This document shows, piece by piece, positions 41,117 through 50,028 of a DNA stretch of 64,000 bases (position 1 is the stretch's first letter; every line of letters begins with the position of its first letter). The position numbers were made by a program, and so were the translations under genes. The stretch comes from an uncultured Ruminococcus sp. Its GTDB lineage: Bacteria > Bacillota > Clostridia > Oscillospirales > Acutalibacteraceae. The DNA lies in contig CACWOX010000015.1 of the NCBI GenBank assembly GCA_902762615.1, positions 1-64,000 on the forward strand, written 5' to 3'. A model generated the notes under the pieces. The model was not told the DNA's origin. It worked only from the letters and a program-made list of their open reading frames with translations, and did no database searches.

Positions 41117-44100
41117 ATGACAAGCAAAATTACTGACATCTTTACGGAAGCCGCCGATCACTACAGCGTCAGACAGATCAGCGACGGAGAAATCACCCGC
41201 ATTCGCTTTGCCGACAGGTGCAGGGCGATGACGGTATGGGCTGAATTCTGCGAGTACATCGACCGCGAGCTTCTCTTTAAAGCCGAGCACGATATCCGCG
41301 AGAGCTACGGATTCAGCTCGGTCATGATTAAACCTAAGTTCCCCGAAAAATGCTTCAACAAGTCGGTGCTCGGCGATATGGTCATGGAGCTCAAGCGCCG
41401 CATTTCCACCGTCAACGGCTCCTTTGTCAATTGCCGCTGGACGTGGGACAGCAGCAGCGGCGTGGTGGAATGCGAGCTTGCCCACAATGCCCTTGCGCTG
41501 CTCGCCGAGAAGCACTTCAGCGAGGAATTTGTCAACCTTGTGCACGACGAATTCGGCAAAAGCGTCCGGATTAAGCTGAGCTTTGACGAGAGCGCCGAGC
41601 GTGTGATTCCCATTCCGGCGCCGTCGCCCGAACCGAAAGCCGCTGCCGCCCAGCCGTCAGGCGATCCGCCCCCGTGGGAAGCCGCGCCGCCGCCAATGCC
41701 CGACCGTCCGGAATTTACCGGAGAGGTTCGCGCCAAGAAGGTCAAGGTGCAGGAGGGTCCCGCAAGCCTGACCTTTGAGGGAATACCCGAGAAATACCAC
41801 GACCCCGAGATCATTTACGGCACGCCCAAGAGCATTCCTGCCGTGCCGATGGTCGATCTCAACCCGAATTACAAAAGGGTCACGGTCTACGGCGAAGTAT
41901 TCAGTTTTTCGACTAAGGACACAAAAGCCGGAGACAAGCAGATTGTCTCCTTTGCGCTCACCGACAAGACTTCGTCCGTTCAGATCAAGATGATCGTCAA
42001 GAACGAGGACAAGGATTTCCTCAGCTCGCTCAGGGACGGTCAGTGCGTTGCCTTGCAGGGTGAATACAAATTTGACGACTTCGACCACGAATTCGCCATT
42101 CGTCCCCAGTGCATTGCCACCATGAAGGAGACAAAACGCACCGACAATGCCGAGGTCAAGCGCGTCGAGCTTCACATGCACACCAATATGTCGGCAATGG
42201 ACGCGATGACGCCTACCAAGAAGCTGGTGCAGCGCGCCGCCGACTGGGGCATGACCGCCATTGCCATCACCGACCACGGCGTGGCGCAGGCGTTCCCCGA
42301 CGCGATGAACGCCGCCAAAGCCTGCAAAAAGGACGGCAAGCCCATCAAGATTCTTTACGGCATCGAGGCATACTACGTCGACGACATGGTGGATATCGTC
42401 AAAGGAGAGGATCCCCGCCCGATTGACGGAGAATTCATCGTATTTGACTTGGAGACCACCGGACTGAGCGCTTCCTCCGAGCGAATCACGGAAATCGGCG
42501 CCGTTCGCTACAAGGGCGGCGAGATTCTTGATAAATTCAATACATTCGTCAATCCCCATATGTCCATCCCGCAGAAGATTGTGGAGCTGACCGGCATCAC
42601 CGACGAGATGGTGAAGGACGCTCCCGACGAGGACGAGGCAATCCGGCAGTTCCTCGCATACTGCGGGGAAAATCCGATATTCATTGCCCACAACGCCAAT
42701 TTCGACATTGGCTTCATGAAGGCAGCCTGTGCGCGCTGCTCTATAGAATTCAATCCGGTGTACATCGACACCGTTCCGCTTGCCCGTGCGCTTCACCCGA
42801 CCCTCAAAAACCACAAGCTCGACACGGTGGGCGAATATCTCGAAATTCCGCCCTTCGAGCACCACAGGGCGTGCGACGACGCGCTTGCGCTGGCGCAGAT
42901 CGTGCAGAAGGAATTCGAGCTGCTGACCAAGGAGTATCAGGTGAGCAGTGTCAAGGACATCAACACCAAGGCAAAGTCCACCGACACCACCAAGCTCCGC
43001 CCCAACCACATGATCATTATTGCGCAGAACCTTGTGGGATTGAAAAATCTCTACAAGCTCATTTCCGCCTCCAATCTGAAATATTTTCATAGAAAGCCGA
43101 GAATCCCCCGCAGCGAGATCATCAAGCGGCGGGAAGGGCTGATCATCGGCAGCGCGTGCGAACAGGGAGAGCTGTATCAGGCGATTCTGCTGGGACGCAG
43201 CGAAGCCGACGTGGAAAAGATCGCCAAATTCTACGATTACCTCGAAGTGCAACCGCTGGGCAACAATGAATTCATGCTGCGCGACGGCAAGGTGAAGGAC
43301 AGACAGGGATTAATTGACATCAACAAGAAGATCATTGCCCTCGGCGATAAGCTCGGAAAGCCGGTCGTCGCCACCTGCGACGTGCATTTTATGGACCCCG
43401 AGGACTCGGAGTTCCGCAAGGTGCTCATGGTGCAGCAGGGCTTCTCCGACGCGGACAAACAGGCGCCGCTCTACCTGCGCACCACAGAGGAAATGCTGGC
43501 GGAATTTGACTATCTGCCGCCCGAAAAGGCGTATGAGATAGTCGTCACCAACACCAACAAAATCGCCGATATGGTGGAGGAAATCAAGCCGATACCCGAC
43601 GGCGTGTTCCCGCCTTCCATCGACGGCGCGGAGCAGCAGCTCCGTGATATCTCCACCGCACGCGCCCACGAGATTTACGGCGACCCGCTGCCCGAATATG
43701 TGCAGGCGCGACTCGACAAGGAACTGAATTCTATCATAGGCAACGGCTTTGCGGTCATGTATATGACGGCGCAGAAGCTGATCGCTTACTCCGAGCAGAA
43801 CGGCTATCTCGTCGGTTCCCGAGGCTCGGTCGGCTCCTCCTTTGTCGCCACCATGTCGGGCATATCCGAGGTCAATCCCCTTGCGCCGCATTACGTCTGC
43901 CCGAACTGCAAGTGGAGCCAGTTCTTTGAAAAGAGCCTCGAGTACGGCTCCGGCTTTGACCTGCCCCCCAAGAAATGCCCCCAATGCGGCGCGGAGCTCA
44001 ACCGCGACGGACACGAGATCCCCTTTGAAACCTTCCTCGGCTTCAACGGCGACAAGCAGCCCGATATCGACCTGAATTTCTCGGGCGAGGTGCAGTCCAA

Positions 44101-45499
44101 GGTGCATAAGTACACCGAAGAGCTTTTCGGCAAGGACAACGTCTTTAAAGCCGGCACCATTTCCACCGTCGCCGAAAAGACCGCTTACGGCTATGTCAAG
44201 GGCTATGAGGAAAAAATGGGACTTCATCTGCCTCCCGCCGAGATAGAGCGTCTGAAAAAGGGCTGCATGGGAGTCAAATCCACCACGGGTCAGCACCCCG
44301 GCGGCATGGTCGTCGTCCCCAGAGACAAGGAAATTGAGGACTTCTGTCCCGTACAGCACCCCGCCGACAAGAAGGATTCCGACACCATCACCACCCACTT
44401 CGACTTCCATTCCATACACGACACCATTCTCAAGCTCGACGAGCTCGGACACGATGTGCCGACCATATACAAATACCTCGAGGAGTACACCAATGTGCCG
44501 ATTTCGGGCATTACCATGAGCGACCCGCAGGTAATGAGCCTCTTCACTTCCACCGAGGCTTTAGGCATCACCGAGGAACAGTGCATGAGCAAGACCGGCA
44601 CCTTCTCGCTGCCGGAAGTCGGCACCAACTTCGTGCGCCAGATGCTGCTGGACACCCAGCCCAAGACCTTCTCCGATCTGTTGCAGATCGCGGGATTGTC
44701 CCACGGCACCGACGTTTATCTCGGCAATGCGCAGGAGCTGATCGCAAACGGCATATGCACCATTTCCGAGGTTATCGGAACACGTGACAGCATTATGACC
44801 TATCTGATCGCCAAGGGCGTTCCCAATCAGATGTCCTTCAAGATCATGGAGATCGTGCGAAAGGGCAACGCCAAGAAGCTGCTCACCGATGAACACGTGC
44901 AGACCATGAAGGACAACGGCGTTCCGCAGTGGTATATTGATTCCTGCTTTAAAATCAAATACATGTTCCCCAAGGCGCATGCCGCCGCTTATATGATCGC
45001 CACTCTGCGTCTCGGCTGGTACAAGGTGCATACGCCCGAAGAATACTACGCCGCTTATTTCACGGTGCGTGCCGACGAATTCGACGCGGAGCTTGCCACC
45101 TCCGACATTCGCAATATCAAGGCGGTCATCAAGGAGCTTGACGCAAAGGGCAGAGGCGCCACCGCCAAGGAACAGAACAAGCTGGCGACATTGCAGATTC
45201 TCAATGAAGCACGCGAAAGGGGCGTTGTGTTCCTGCCGGTCGACCTCTACAAGAGCGACGCGCGCAAATTCCTCATGGAGGGCAAGCAGGTGCGCCTCCC
45301 GTTCACCACACTGAAGGGTCTGGGCGAAGCTGCTGCCGTCAGCCTTGTGGATTCCCGCGCAAACGGAGGCAAATTCATGTCAAAAAGCGATGTGCAGATG
45401 CGTTCCGGCGTGTCAAAGGGCGTGATGGAAATTCTGGAGAACGCGGGCGTTCTTGACGGCATGGCGGAGAGCAATCAGGTGAGTTTATTTGATTTCTGA
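41117..45499 (+). CDS. polC: DNA polymerase III alpha subunit, PolC type
   Basis: The 1460-residue replicative polymerase of low-GC Gram-positives. Order: N-terminal domain (about 1-200, then a Pro/Ala-rich linker), OB fold (about 250-345), PHP domain starting RVELHMHTNMSAMDA (about 348), the inserted DEDD proofreading exonuclease (FIVFDLETTGLS near 440; HNANFDIGF; HRACDDALA near 585), then the C-family polymerase core (GSRGSVGSSFVATM near 905; a Cys4 zinc motif CPNCKW...CPQCG; PDIDLNF near 985) and the C-terminal domains. AGAAGGAG before ATG 41117 supports the start. Length is normal for PolC. Confidence 0.97.
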   Translation: MTSKITDIFTEAADHYSVRQISDGEITRIRFADRCRAMTVWAEFCEYIDRELLFKAEHDIRESYGFSSVMIKPKFPEKCFNKSVLGDMVMELKRRISTVNGSFVNCRWTWDSSSGVVECELAHNALALLAEKHFSEEFVNLVHDEFGKSVRIKLSFDESAERVIPIPAPSPEPKAAAAQPSGDPPPWEAAPPPMPDRPEFTGEVRAKKVKVQEGPASLTFEGIPEKYHDPEIIYGTPKSIPAVPMVDLNPNYKRVTVYGEVFSFSTKDTKAGDKQIVSFALTDKTSSVQIKMIVKNEDKDFLSSLRDGQCVALQGEYKFDDFDHEFAIRPQCIATMKETKRTDNAEVKRVELHMHTNMSAMDAMTPTKKLVQRAADWGMTAIAITDHGVAQAFPDAMNAAKACKKDGKPIKILYGIEAYYVDDMVDIVKGEDPRPIDGEFIVFDLETTGLSASSERITEIGAVRYKGGEILDKFNTFVNPHMSIPQKIVELTGITDEMVKDAPDEDEAIRQFLAYCGENPIFIAHNANFDIGFMKAACARCSIEFNPVYIDTVPLARALHPTLKNHKLDTVGEYLEIPPFEHHRACDDALALAQIVQKEFELLTKEYQVSSVKDINTKAKSTDTTKLRPNHMIIIAQNLVGLKNLYKLISASNLKYFHRKPRIPRSEIIKRREGLIIGSACEQGELYQAILLGRSEADVEKIAKFYDYLEVQPLGNNEFMLRDGKVKDRQGLIDINKKIIALGDKLGKPVVATCDVHFMDPEDSEFRKVLMVQQGFSDADKQAPLYLRTTEEMLAEFDYLPPEKAYEIVVTNTNKIADMVEEIKPIPDGVFPPSIDGAEQQLRDISTARAHEIYGDPLPEYVQARLDKELNSIIGNGFAVMYMTAQKLIAYSEQNGYLVGSRGSVGSSFVATMSGISEVNPLAPHYVCPNCKWSQFFEKSLEYGSGFDLPPKKCPQCGAELNRDGHEIPFETFLGFNGDKQPDIDLNFSGEVQSKVHKYTEELFGKDNVFKAGTISTVAEKTAYGYVKGYEEKMGLHLPPAEIERLKKGCMGVKSTTGQHPGGMVVVPRDKEIEDFCPVQHPADKKDSDTITTHFDFHSIHDTILKLDELGHDVPTIYKYLEEYTNVPISGITMSDPQVMSLFTSTEALGITEEQCMSKTGTFSLPEVGTNFVRQMLLDTQPKTFSDLLQIAGLSHGTDVYLGNAQELIANGICTISEVIGTRDSIMTYLIAKGVPNQMSFKIMEIVRKGNAKKLLTDEHVQTMKDNGVPQWYIDSCFKIKYMFPKAHAAAYMIATLRLGWYKVHTPEEYYAAYFTVRADEFDAELATSDIRNIKAVIKELDAKGRGATAKEQNKLATLQILNEARERGVVFLPVDLYKSDARKFLMEGKQVRLPFTTLKGLGEAAAVSLVDSRANGGKFMSKSDVQMRSGVSKGVMEILENAGVLDGMAESNQVSLFDF

Positions 45500-45550
45500 G
45501 GGAATTTTTTGTTCCATATGTCAAAGTTTACTCTGAATGTGATGAAACTG

Positions 45551-45592
45551 TTGATTTTTACATGGTAGTATGCTATCATGTTAGCACGCTAA
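45551..45592 (+). promoter_or_regulatory. his operon promoter with palindrome at the start site
   Basis: TTGATT (45551-45556), 17 bp and TATCAT (45574-45579) with an upstream TGC form the promoter. The perfect palindrome TTAGCACGCTAA (45581-45592) lies over the expected transcription start, a typical repressor position. TAGTATGCTATCA just before it shares part of the motif. Confidence 0.5.
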
Positions 45593-45641
45593 AGCAAATT
45601 TGTAATTTACAAGCAATCAAACCTGTAAGGAAGGCAAGAGA

Positions 45642-46835
45642 ATGAGAAAAAACTACAAGATTACGCCCGAGGGAACCGGCGACCTGCTTTTTTCCGAGTG
45701 CGTCGAGCGCCGCGCGGTGGAATCCAAGATTTGCAAGATGTTCGCGCGGGGCGGTTACAATGAGGTGCGCACGCCTTTTCTGGAATTTTACGACGTGTTT
45801 AACCTCGGGGACAGCTTCCTGCCGATGGACAGCATGTACAAGCTCAGCGACAACAAGGGCAGACTGATGGTGCTGCGTCCCGACAATACGCTGCCCATCG
45901 CCCGCATGACGGCAACCAAGCTGAGCAACGCGCAGCTTCCCATCAGGGTGTATTATTCCCAGACCAGCTTTGCCATAGGGCAGAGTCTCAGGGGCGAAAG
46001 CGACCAGAACAAGCAGACAGGCATCGAGCTGATCGGCGCAGGAGGGATAAAAGCCGACCTTGAGGTCATAGTGATGGCAATTAATTCCCTCAGGTCCAAC
46101 CTCGATGACTTCCGCTTTGAAATAGGTCATTCCGGCATCTTCAAGGCGCTTGCCGACAATCTCAATGTCGATGAGGAAACCAAGGAGGAGCTGAGAGACT
46201 ACATAGAGTCCAAAAATTACGGAGCTCTTTCCGAGACTCTCGAACAAATGCCGGACAGCGGCTCGGTTCGTGCGCTTAGACAGCTGCCGAGAATGTTCGG
46301 CGGCGCTCAGGTGCTCCGTCAGGCATACGAGGTGTTTGAGGGCTGCGGCGTGACGCAGTATCTCGATTACCTCGGCGACATCTACGGCAGACTTGCGCAG
46401 CTGGGGCTGGGCGACAAGCTGATCTTTGATTTCGGCATTGTGCATCGCAAGGATTACTACACCGGCGTCGTATTCACCGCCTATGCCCACGGTTCGGGAA
46501 ACAAGGTGCTTTCGGGCGGACGGTACGACAATCTGCTGAAAAAATTCGGATTCCCAACGCCTGCCTGCGGCTTCGCCGTGGATATCGACGCGCTGACAAA
46601 GGCTTGCTCCCACACACGCAGCGTCACTGCCAAAATCCCGCAGATTCTTGTACATTCGGACGAAGGCTTCGAGATCAAGGCGCTGCAATACGCTTCCAAG
46701 CTGGCAGGGGAAAAGCACATCTACGAGTATTCGGTGTGCGATACCCTCGATGAAGCGCTGGAATACGCACGCACAAAAGGCATATCCCGCGTCGATCACG
46801 TCGGCGAGGACATCGAGATCATTGAAGTTCAGTGA
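45642..46835 (+). CDS. hisZ: ATP phosphoribosyltransferase regulatory subunit
   Basis: A 397-residue histidyl-tRNA-synthetase-like protein that activates short HisG and senses histidine. HisRS-type motifs are present: EGTGDLLFSE, motif 2 LRPDNTLPIARM, QTGIELIGAGG and the HisRS A-type motif YTGVVFTAYAHG followed by GGRYDNLL. It lacks the anticodon-binding domain expected of a real synthetase. AAGGAAGG precedes ATG 45642. First gene of the his operon and followed by short-form hisG, the expected pair. Confidence 0.93.
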   Translation: MRKNYKITPEGTGDLLFSECVERRAVESKICKMFARGGYNEVRTPFLEFYDVFNLGDSFLPMDSMYKLSDNKGRLMVLRPDNTLPIARMTATKLSNAQLPIRVYYSQTSFAIGQSLRGESDQNKQTGIELIGAGGIKADLEVIVMAINSLRSNLDDFRFEIGHSGIFKALADNLNVDEETKEELRDYIESKNYGALSETLEQMPDSGSVRALRQLPRMFGGAQVLRQAYEVFEGCGVTQYLDYLGDIYGRLAQLGLGDKLIFDFGIVHRKDYYTGVVFTAYAHGSGNKVLSGGRYDNLLKKFGFPTPACGFAVDIDALTKACSHTRSVTAKIPQILVHSDEGFEIKALQYASKLAGEKHIYEYSVCDTLDEALEYARTKGISRVDHVGEDIEIIEVQ

Positions 46836-46884
46836 GGCAAATGGGAATTTATCTTGCAATTATTTATCGGGAGGTAAGGATTAT

Positions 46885-47517
46885 TTGAAACCTTTGAGAA
46901 TTGCGCTGACAAAGGGCAGACTGGAAAAGGACACCGTCGCCCTCTTTGAAAAAATCGGCTACGACTGCTCGGCGGTCAGGGAAAAGGGCAGAAGGCTCAT
47001 TCTCCCTGTCGGAGACTGCATCGAGGTGGTGCTTGCCAAGGCGCCCGACGTCATTACCTATGTGGAAAACGGCGTGTGCGACCTCGGCGTTGTGGGCAAG
47101 GATACCATTATAGAAAGCGGCTCCTGCTTCTACGAGATACTTGATCTGGGCTTCGGGCGGTGCAAATTCGCCGTTGCCGGCAAGAAGGGCGTGGACTGCC
47201 TTTCGGGATTCAGCACAAAGACCATCGCCACCAAATATCCCAATGTGACCCGCCGCTTCTTTGAATCCAAGGGGATGGACGTGCGCGTCATCAAAATCGA
47301 AGGCTCGGTGGAGCTGGCGCCGCTGCTGGGTCTTGCCGACGCGATCGTGGATATTGTGGAGACCGGCTCCACCCTGCGGGAGAACGGTCTGGAGGTCAAA
47401 GAGGACGTTTGCCCCATTTCGGCGCGTCTGATATGCAACACGGCGAGCCTGAAACTGCGCAAAGCCGAGATCGAAGAGCTTGCGCAGAAGATGGAAGACG
47501 CCATTACAGGAGGCTGA
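46885..47517 (+). CDS. hisG: ATP phosphoribosyltransferase, short form
   Basis: A 210-residue catalytic subunit for the first step of histidine synthesis (ATP + PRPP). It has LRIALTKGRLEKDTVALF, APDVITYVENGVCDLGVVGKD, and the PRPP-binding strand region DAIVDIVETGSTLRENGL. It lacks the C-terminal regulatory domain, so it needs HisZ. GGGAGG at 46869-46874 gives TTG 46885 as the start; earlier in-frame starts lie inside hisZ. Confidence 0.95.
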   Translation: MKPLRIALTKGRLEKDTVALFEKIGYDCSAVREKGRRLILPVGDCIEVVLAKAPDVITYVENGVCDLGVVGKDTIIESGSCFYEILDLGFGRCKFAVAGKKGVDCLSGFSTKTIATKYPNVTRRFFESKGMDVRVIKIEGSVELAPLLGLADAIVDIVETGSTLRENGLEVKEDVCPISARLICNTASLKLRKAEIEELAQKMEDAITGG

Positions 47518-47523
47518 TACGCG

Positions 47524-47961
47524 ATGAAAAAGATAGTTCCCGATATGCTCGACGAGCTGACAGAGCTCTTCGTCGATACCTTCAACGCTCCGCCGTGGAA
47601 CGACATGTGGAGCGTTGAAACCGCCCGCACCAGACTGAGCGACATCATGAGAATGCCGAATTTCTGCGGCGCGGCGGAGTACCGCGAAGGAAAGCTCGCC
47701 GGACTTATCATGGGTCACGGAGAAATGTCCTACGACGGAATCCACTTTCAGATACTGGAATTCTGCGTGGCAAACGACATGAAGGGGCAGGGGATAGGCA
47801 GTCAGATGCTCAGTGATTTCATTGACTATCTCGACCGCAAGGAAGTGACCTCCATCTACCTTCTCACCATGCGCGGAGAAGCAAGCGAGGATTTTTATGC
47901 CGCGCAGGGATTTGACACGGTTAACGATATGTGCGTTATGAGCAGGCACAGGAATGCCTGA
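47524..47961 (+). CDS. GNAT-family N-acetyltransferase
   Basis: A 145-residue acetyltransferase. The acetyl-CoA-binding motif A reads CVANDMKGQGIGSQML, with the usual beta4 strand before it (IHFQILEFCV) and motif B after (YLLTMRGEASEDFYAAQGF). Substrate unknown. It starts 6 bp after hisG, so it is translated as part of the his operon but has no known place in the pathway. Confidence 0.87.
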   Translation: MKKIVPDMLDELTELFVDTFNAPPWNDMWSVETARTRLSDIMRMPNFCGAAEYREGKLAGLIMGHGEMSYDGIHFQILEFCVANDMKGQGIGSQMLSDFIDYLDRKEVTSIYLLTMRGEASEDFYAAQGFDTVNDMCVMSRHRNA

Positions 47962-48017
47962 ATGCTCTGCCTGTATTTTCCATCTTTGGTACAAATAACA
48001 AGAGGGGCGTATTTATT

Positions 48018-49250
48018 ATGAAAAAGGAAAGCTTTACGAAATTCTTCTCCATCAGAAAAAAGGCGGCTTTGCTGCTGGCGGCGGCTATGATGCTGCCGAT
48101 GTTCGCGTCGGGCTGTCAGTCGGCGCAGGAAATCATCAAAAAGCGCGAGCGTGCCGACGAAATCACCAAGCGCGCGGAGCAGTATATGCAGGACAAGTAC
48201 AACCGCGGATTTAAGGTCAAAAAGTGCGAGGCTGCCGAGGGCGAAAAGTACAAGGACGATTATTTTATCACATTTAACAACGGTATTTCCGCCTTCTATG
48301 ATGCGGACGAGGACATGTTTTTTGACGACCGACAGGTTGAGCCGATCAATGAAGCCATCATGCGCGATATCTGGACGCCGATGTTTGACGATCTGCATGT
48401 GCTTTACGATTATGTGAATGACCAGTCGCAGGTCTTCAATATGGTTTACAGCTACACACGCGGCGGTCAGGAGTACAAATACAGCATGTACAACGGCTAT
48501 TTTGAAACCACGCCACAGTATTTTGCCGTACACAGCGAGTTATCGGTTACATCTGACAATATCATCTTTGTCATTGACGACGTCAACAAGTGTATGAATC
48601 TCTTCGACAAAATGCGAGTGATTATCAACGGATATTTCAAGGGGCAAAAGAGAGGCGACCTCAATATTTACGCGGTGACAACCGAGCTTCACTCGAGAAA
48701 CGACTTTGATCCGGCTATGGTCGATGAAACCACGGAGGGCTGCATTGCTCATTATCATTTCGGAGAGAATCAGTACTGCTCCTATACCGGATTCGGCAAG
48801 GTTATGGACGGTCTCTACGGCGAAATCTGCCATCTGCACGGCATAACCATTGGCGACGGCGCGATTCTTCTCACTCCGGTGGAGGATACCGAAGCCGTAA
48901 AGAAGAGCATTGTCGAGAGCATGGACAGCAAAGAGATCGGTCTGATTGACAAATACACCGCCAAAAAGCGCGATATTGACTTTGGCGACGCGATTTACAA
49001 GGCGGAGTTTTCGCCGAACATCAACCAAAAGGAATGGAAGAAGGTGACTGTCGCCTTTAAGATGACCGACAGCAATGAGCCGATTGGCGAGTATGCCGAA
49101 ATCAATGAGGCGGAACGCAGCTTCTTTGGCTACAACCTGAACGGTACGGCATACAACGCCACCTGTCTTTGTTCCCCCAACAGCCGTTCGGTCATGTTTG
49201 ATTACAATGTGGGCGACGAGGTTTACTTCTGGTTCGGAAGTCAGAAATAA
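48018..49250 (+). CDS. predicted lipoprotein of unknown function
   Basis: A 410-residue exported protein with basic N-terminus, hydrophobic segment AALLLAAAMMLPMFASGC and the lipobox FASGC near residue 34. A charged, probably helical spacer (EIIKKRERADEITKRAEQYM) leads into a mixed alpha/beta body of unknown family. AGAGGGG precedes ATG 48018. It is placed inside the his operon between the GNAT and DIP1984-like genes. Confidence 0.75.
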   Translation: MKKESFTKFFSIRKKAALLLAAAMMLPMFASGCQSAQEIIKKRERADEITKRAEQYMQDKYNRGFKVKKCEAAEGEKYKDDYFITFNNGISAFYDADEDMFFDDRQVEPINEAIMRDIWTPMFDDLHVLYDYVNDQSQVFNMVYSYTRGGQEYKYSMYNGYFETTPQYFAVHSELSVTSDNIIFVIDDVNKCMNLFDKMRVIINGYFKGQKRGDLNIYAVTTELHSRNDFDPAMVDETTEGCIAHYHFGENQYCSYTGFGKVMDGLYGEICHLHGITIGDGAILLTPVEDTEAVKKSIVESMDSKEIGLIDKYTAKKRDIDFGDAIYKAEFSPNINQKEWKKVTVAFKMTDSNEPIGEYAEINEAERSFFGYNLNGTAYNATCLCSPNSRSVMFDYNVGDEVYFWFGSQK

Positions 49251-49265
49251 CGGAGGTTGTTTAAC

Positions 49266-49724
49266 ATGAAATTAGCCGAAGCTCTACAGGAAAGAGCCGA
49301 TTTGAATATCAGAATTCAGCAGCTGAGAAGCCGTCTGGAGAACAACGCCATCGTGCAGGAGGGCGAGCAGCCCACTGAAAATCCAGCCGATTTGCAGGCT
49401 GAGCTTGACAGCAGCCTAAGCCGTCTGGCATGGCTCATCAGCCGCATCAATCTCACCAATTGCCGCACATCGGTGAACGGTCAGAGCCTGACCGAGATGA
49501 TTGCGCAAAAGGATACGCTTACCTTGAAGCTTTCGATTTACAGAGAACTGGTCAATACGGCAGGGCGTTGTTCCTTCCGCGCACGTCAGACCGAGATCAA
49601 GATGCTTCCCACCGTTCCGGTTGCGGAGCTTCAGAAGCGGGTTGACCGCATGGCTAAGGAGCTTCGTCTGCTGGACAATCTTTTGCAGCAGACCAACTGG
49701 ACAACCGATCTGATCGAACAGTAG
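49266..49724 (+). CDS. DIP1984/septicolysin-family protein
   Basis: A 152-residue, highly helical protein: MKLAEALQERADLNIRI and QQLRSRLENNA at the start, then LSRLAWLISRINLTNC near residue 65 and a C-terminal coiled-coil-like stretch (ELQKRVDRMAKELRLLDNLL). This pattern matches the small DIP1984 family, also called septicolysin, whose biochemical function is not established. CGGAGG at 49250-49255 precedes ATG 49266. A structured RNA candidate begins two bases after its stop codon, which may be meaningful. Confidence 0.8.
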   Translation: MKLAEALQERADLNIRIQQLRSRLENNAIVQEGEQPTENPADLQAELDSSLSRLAWLISRINLTNCRTSVNGQSLTEMIAQKDTLTLKLSIYRELVNTAGRCSFRARQTEIKMLPTVPVAELQKRVDRMAKELRLLDNLLQQTNWTTDLIEQ

Positions 49725-49725
49725 A

Positions 49726-49912
49726 GGAATGTCAGCGGTAGCGGAAAACAGGGCGAGTGTCAGCGCACGGCAGCGGCGTTATGCTGTCTCCATGGTTGCG
49801 TTTCAGGACAGGCGCGAGAGGTTCGACTCCTCCGTAAGTATGGTAATGTCCCGATGGTGTACGAACGCATTGTCACACCTTATCTTTATTACCACGACAT
49901 TGACTGCATTCC
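49726..49912 (+). ncRNA. candidate structured RNA with tRNA-like T-arm and Y-RNA-like end stem
   Basis: The ends pair: GGAATG-U-CAG (49726-49735) with CTG-CATTCC (49904-49912). An alternative or coaxial helix joins AATGTC with GACATT (49896-49901) and, across an internal CCGA/C loop, TGGT (49855-49858) with ACCA (49891-49894), like the Ro-binding stem of Y RNAs. Inside are GGCAGC/GCTGTC (49769-49774, 49783-49788), GGACA/TGTCC (49806-49810, 49847-49851) and a T-arm, GAGG-TTCGACT-CCTC (49818-49832), as in tRNA. No good ORF covers it. Bacterial Y RNAs of the YrlA type combine these two features. No Ro (Rsr) gene is in the window. Confidence 0.5.
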
Positions 49913-49930
49913 GCGAGGGTGGGCAAGGGG

Positions 49931-49983
49931 AATAGTGAATACTGAATACTGAATAATGAATAGTGAATAATGAATAATGAATG
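49931..49983 (+). repeat. tandem 7-bp repeat (AATARTG units)
   Basis: Seven heptads of the type AATAGTG, AATACTG or AATAATG run without interruption and stop about 45 bp before the hisD start. Composition differs from the AGTGTGA arrays at 36.8 and 53.0 kb but the unit length is the same. Confidence 0.75.
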
Positions 49984-50028
49984 AGCGCTTCGCGCTGGAT
50001 TGTATTTTTGAGGAGGAATATTTTTACT

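Noticed and set aside
49806-49851. A tRNA gene at the TTCGACT loop downstream of the DIP1984 gene
   Set aside because: Only the T-arm is tRNA-like; no acceptor stem, anticodon arm or CCA fits a canonical tRNA, so it is reported as a tRNA-like part of a larger RNA.
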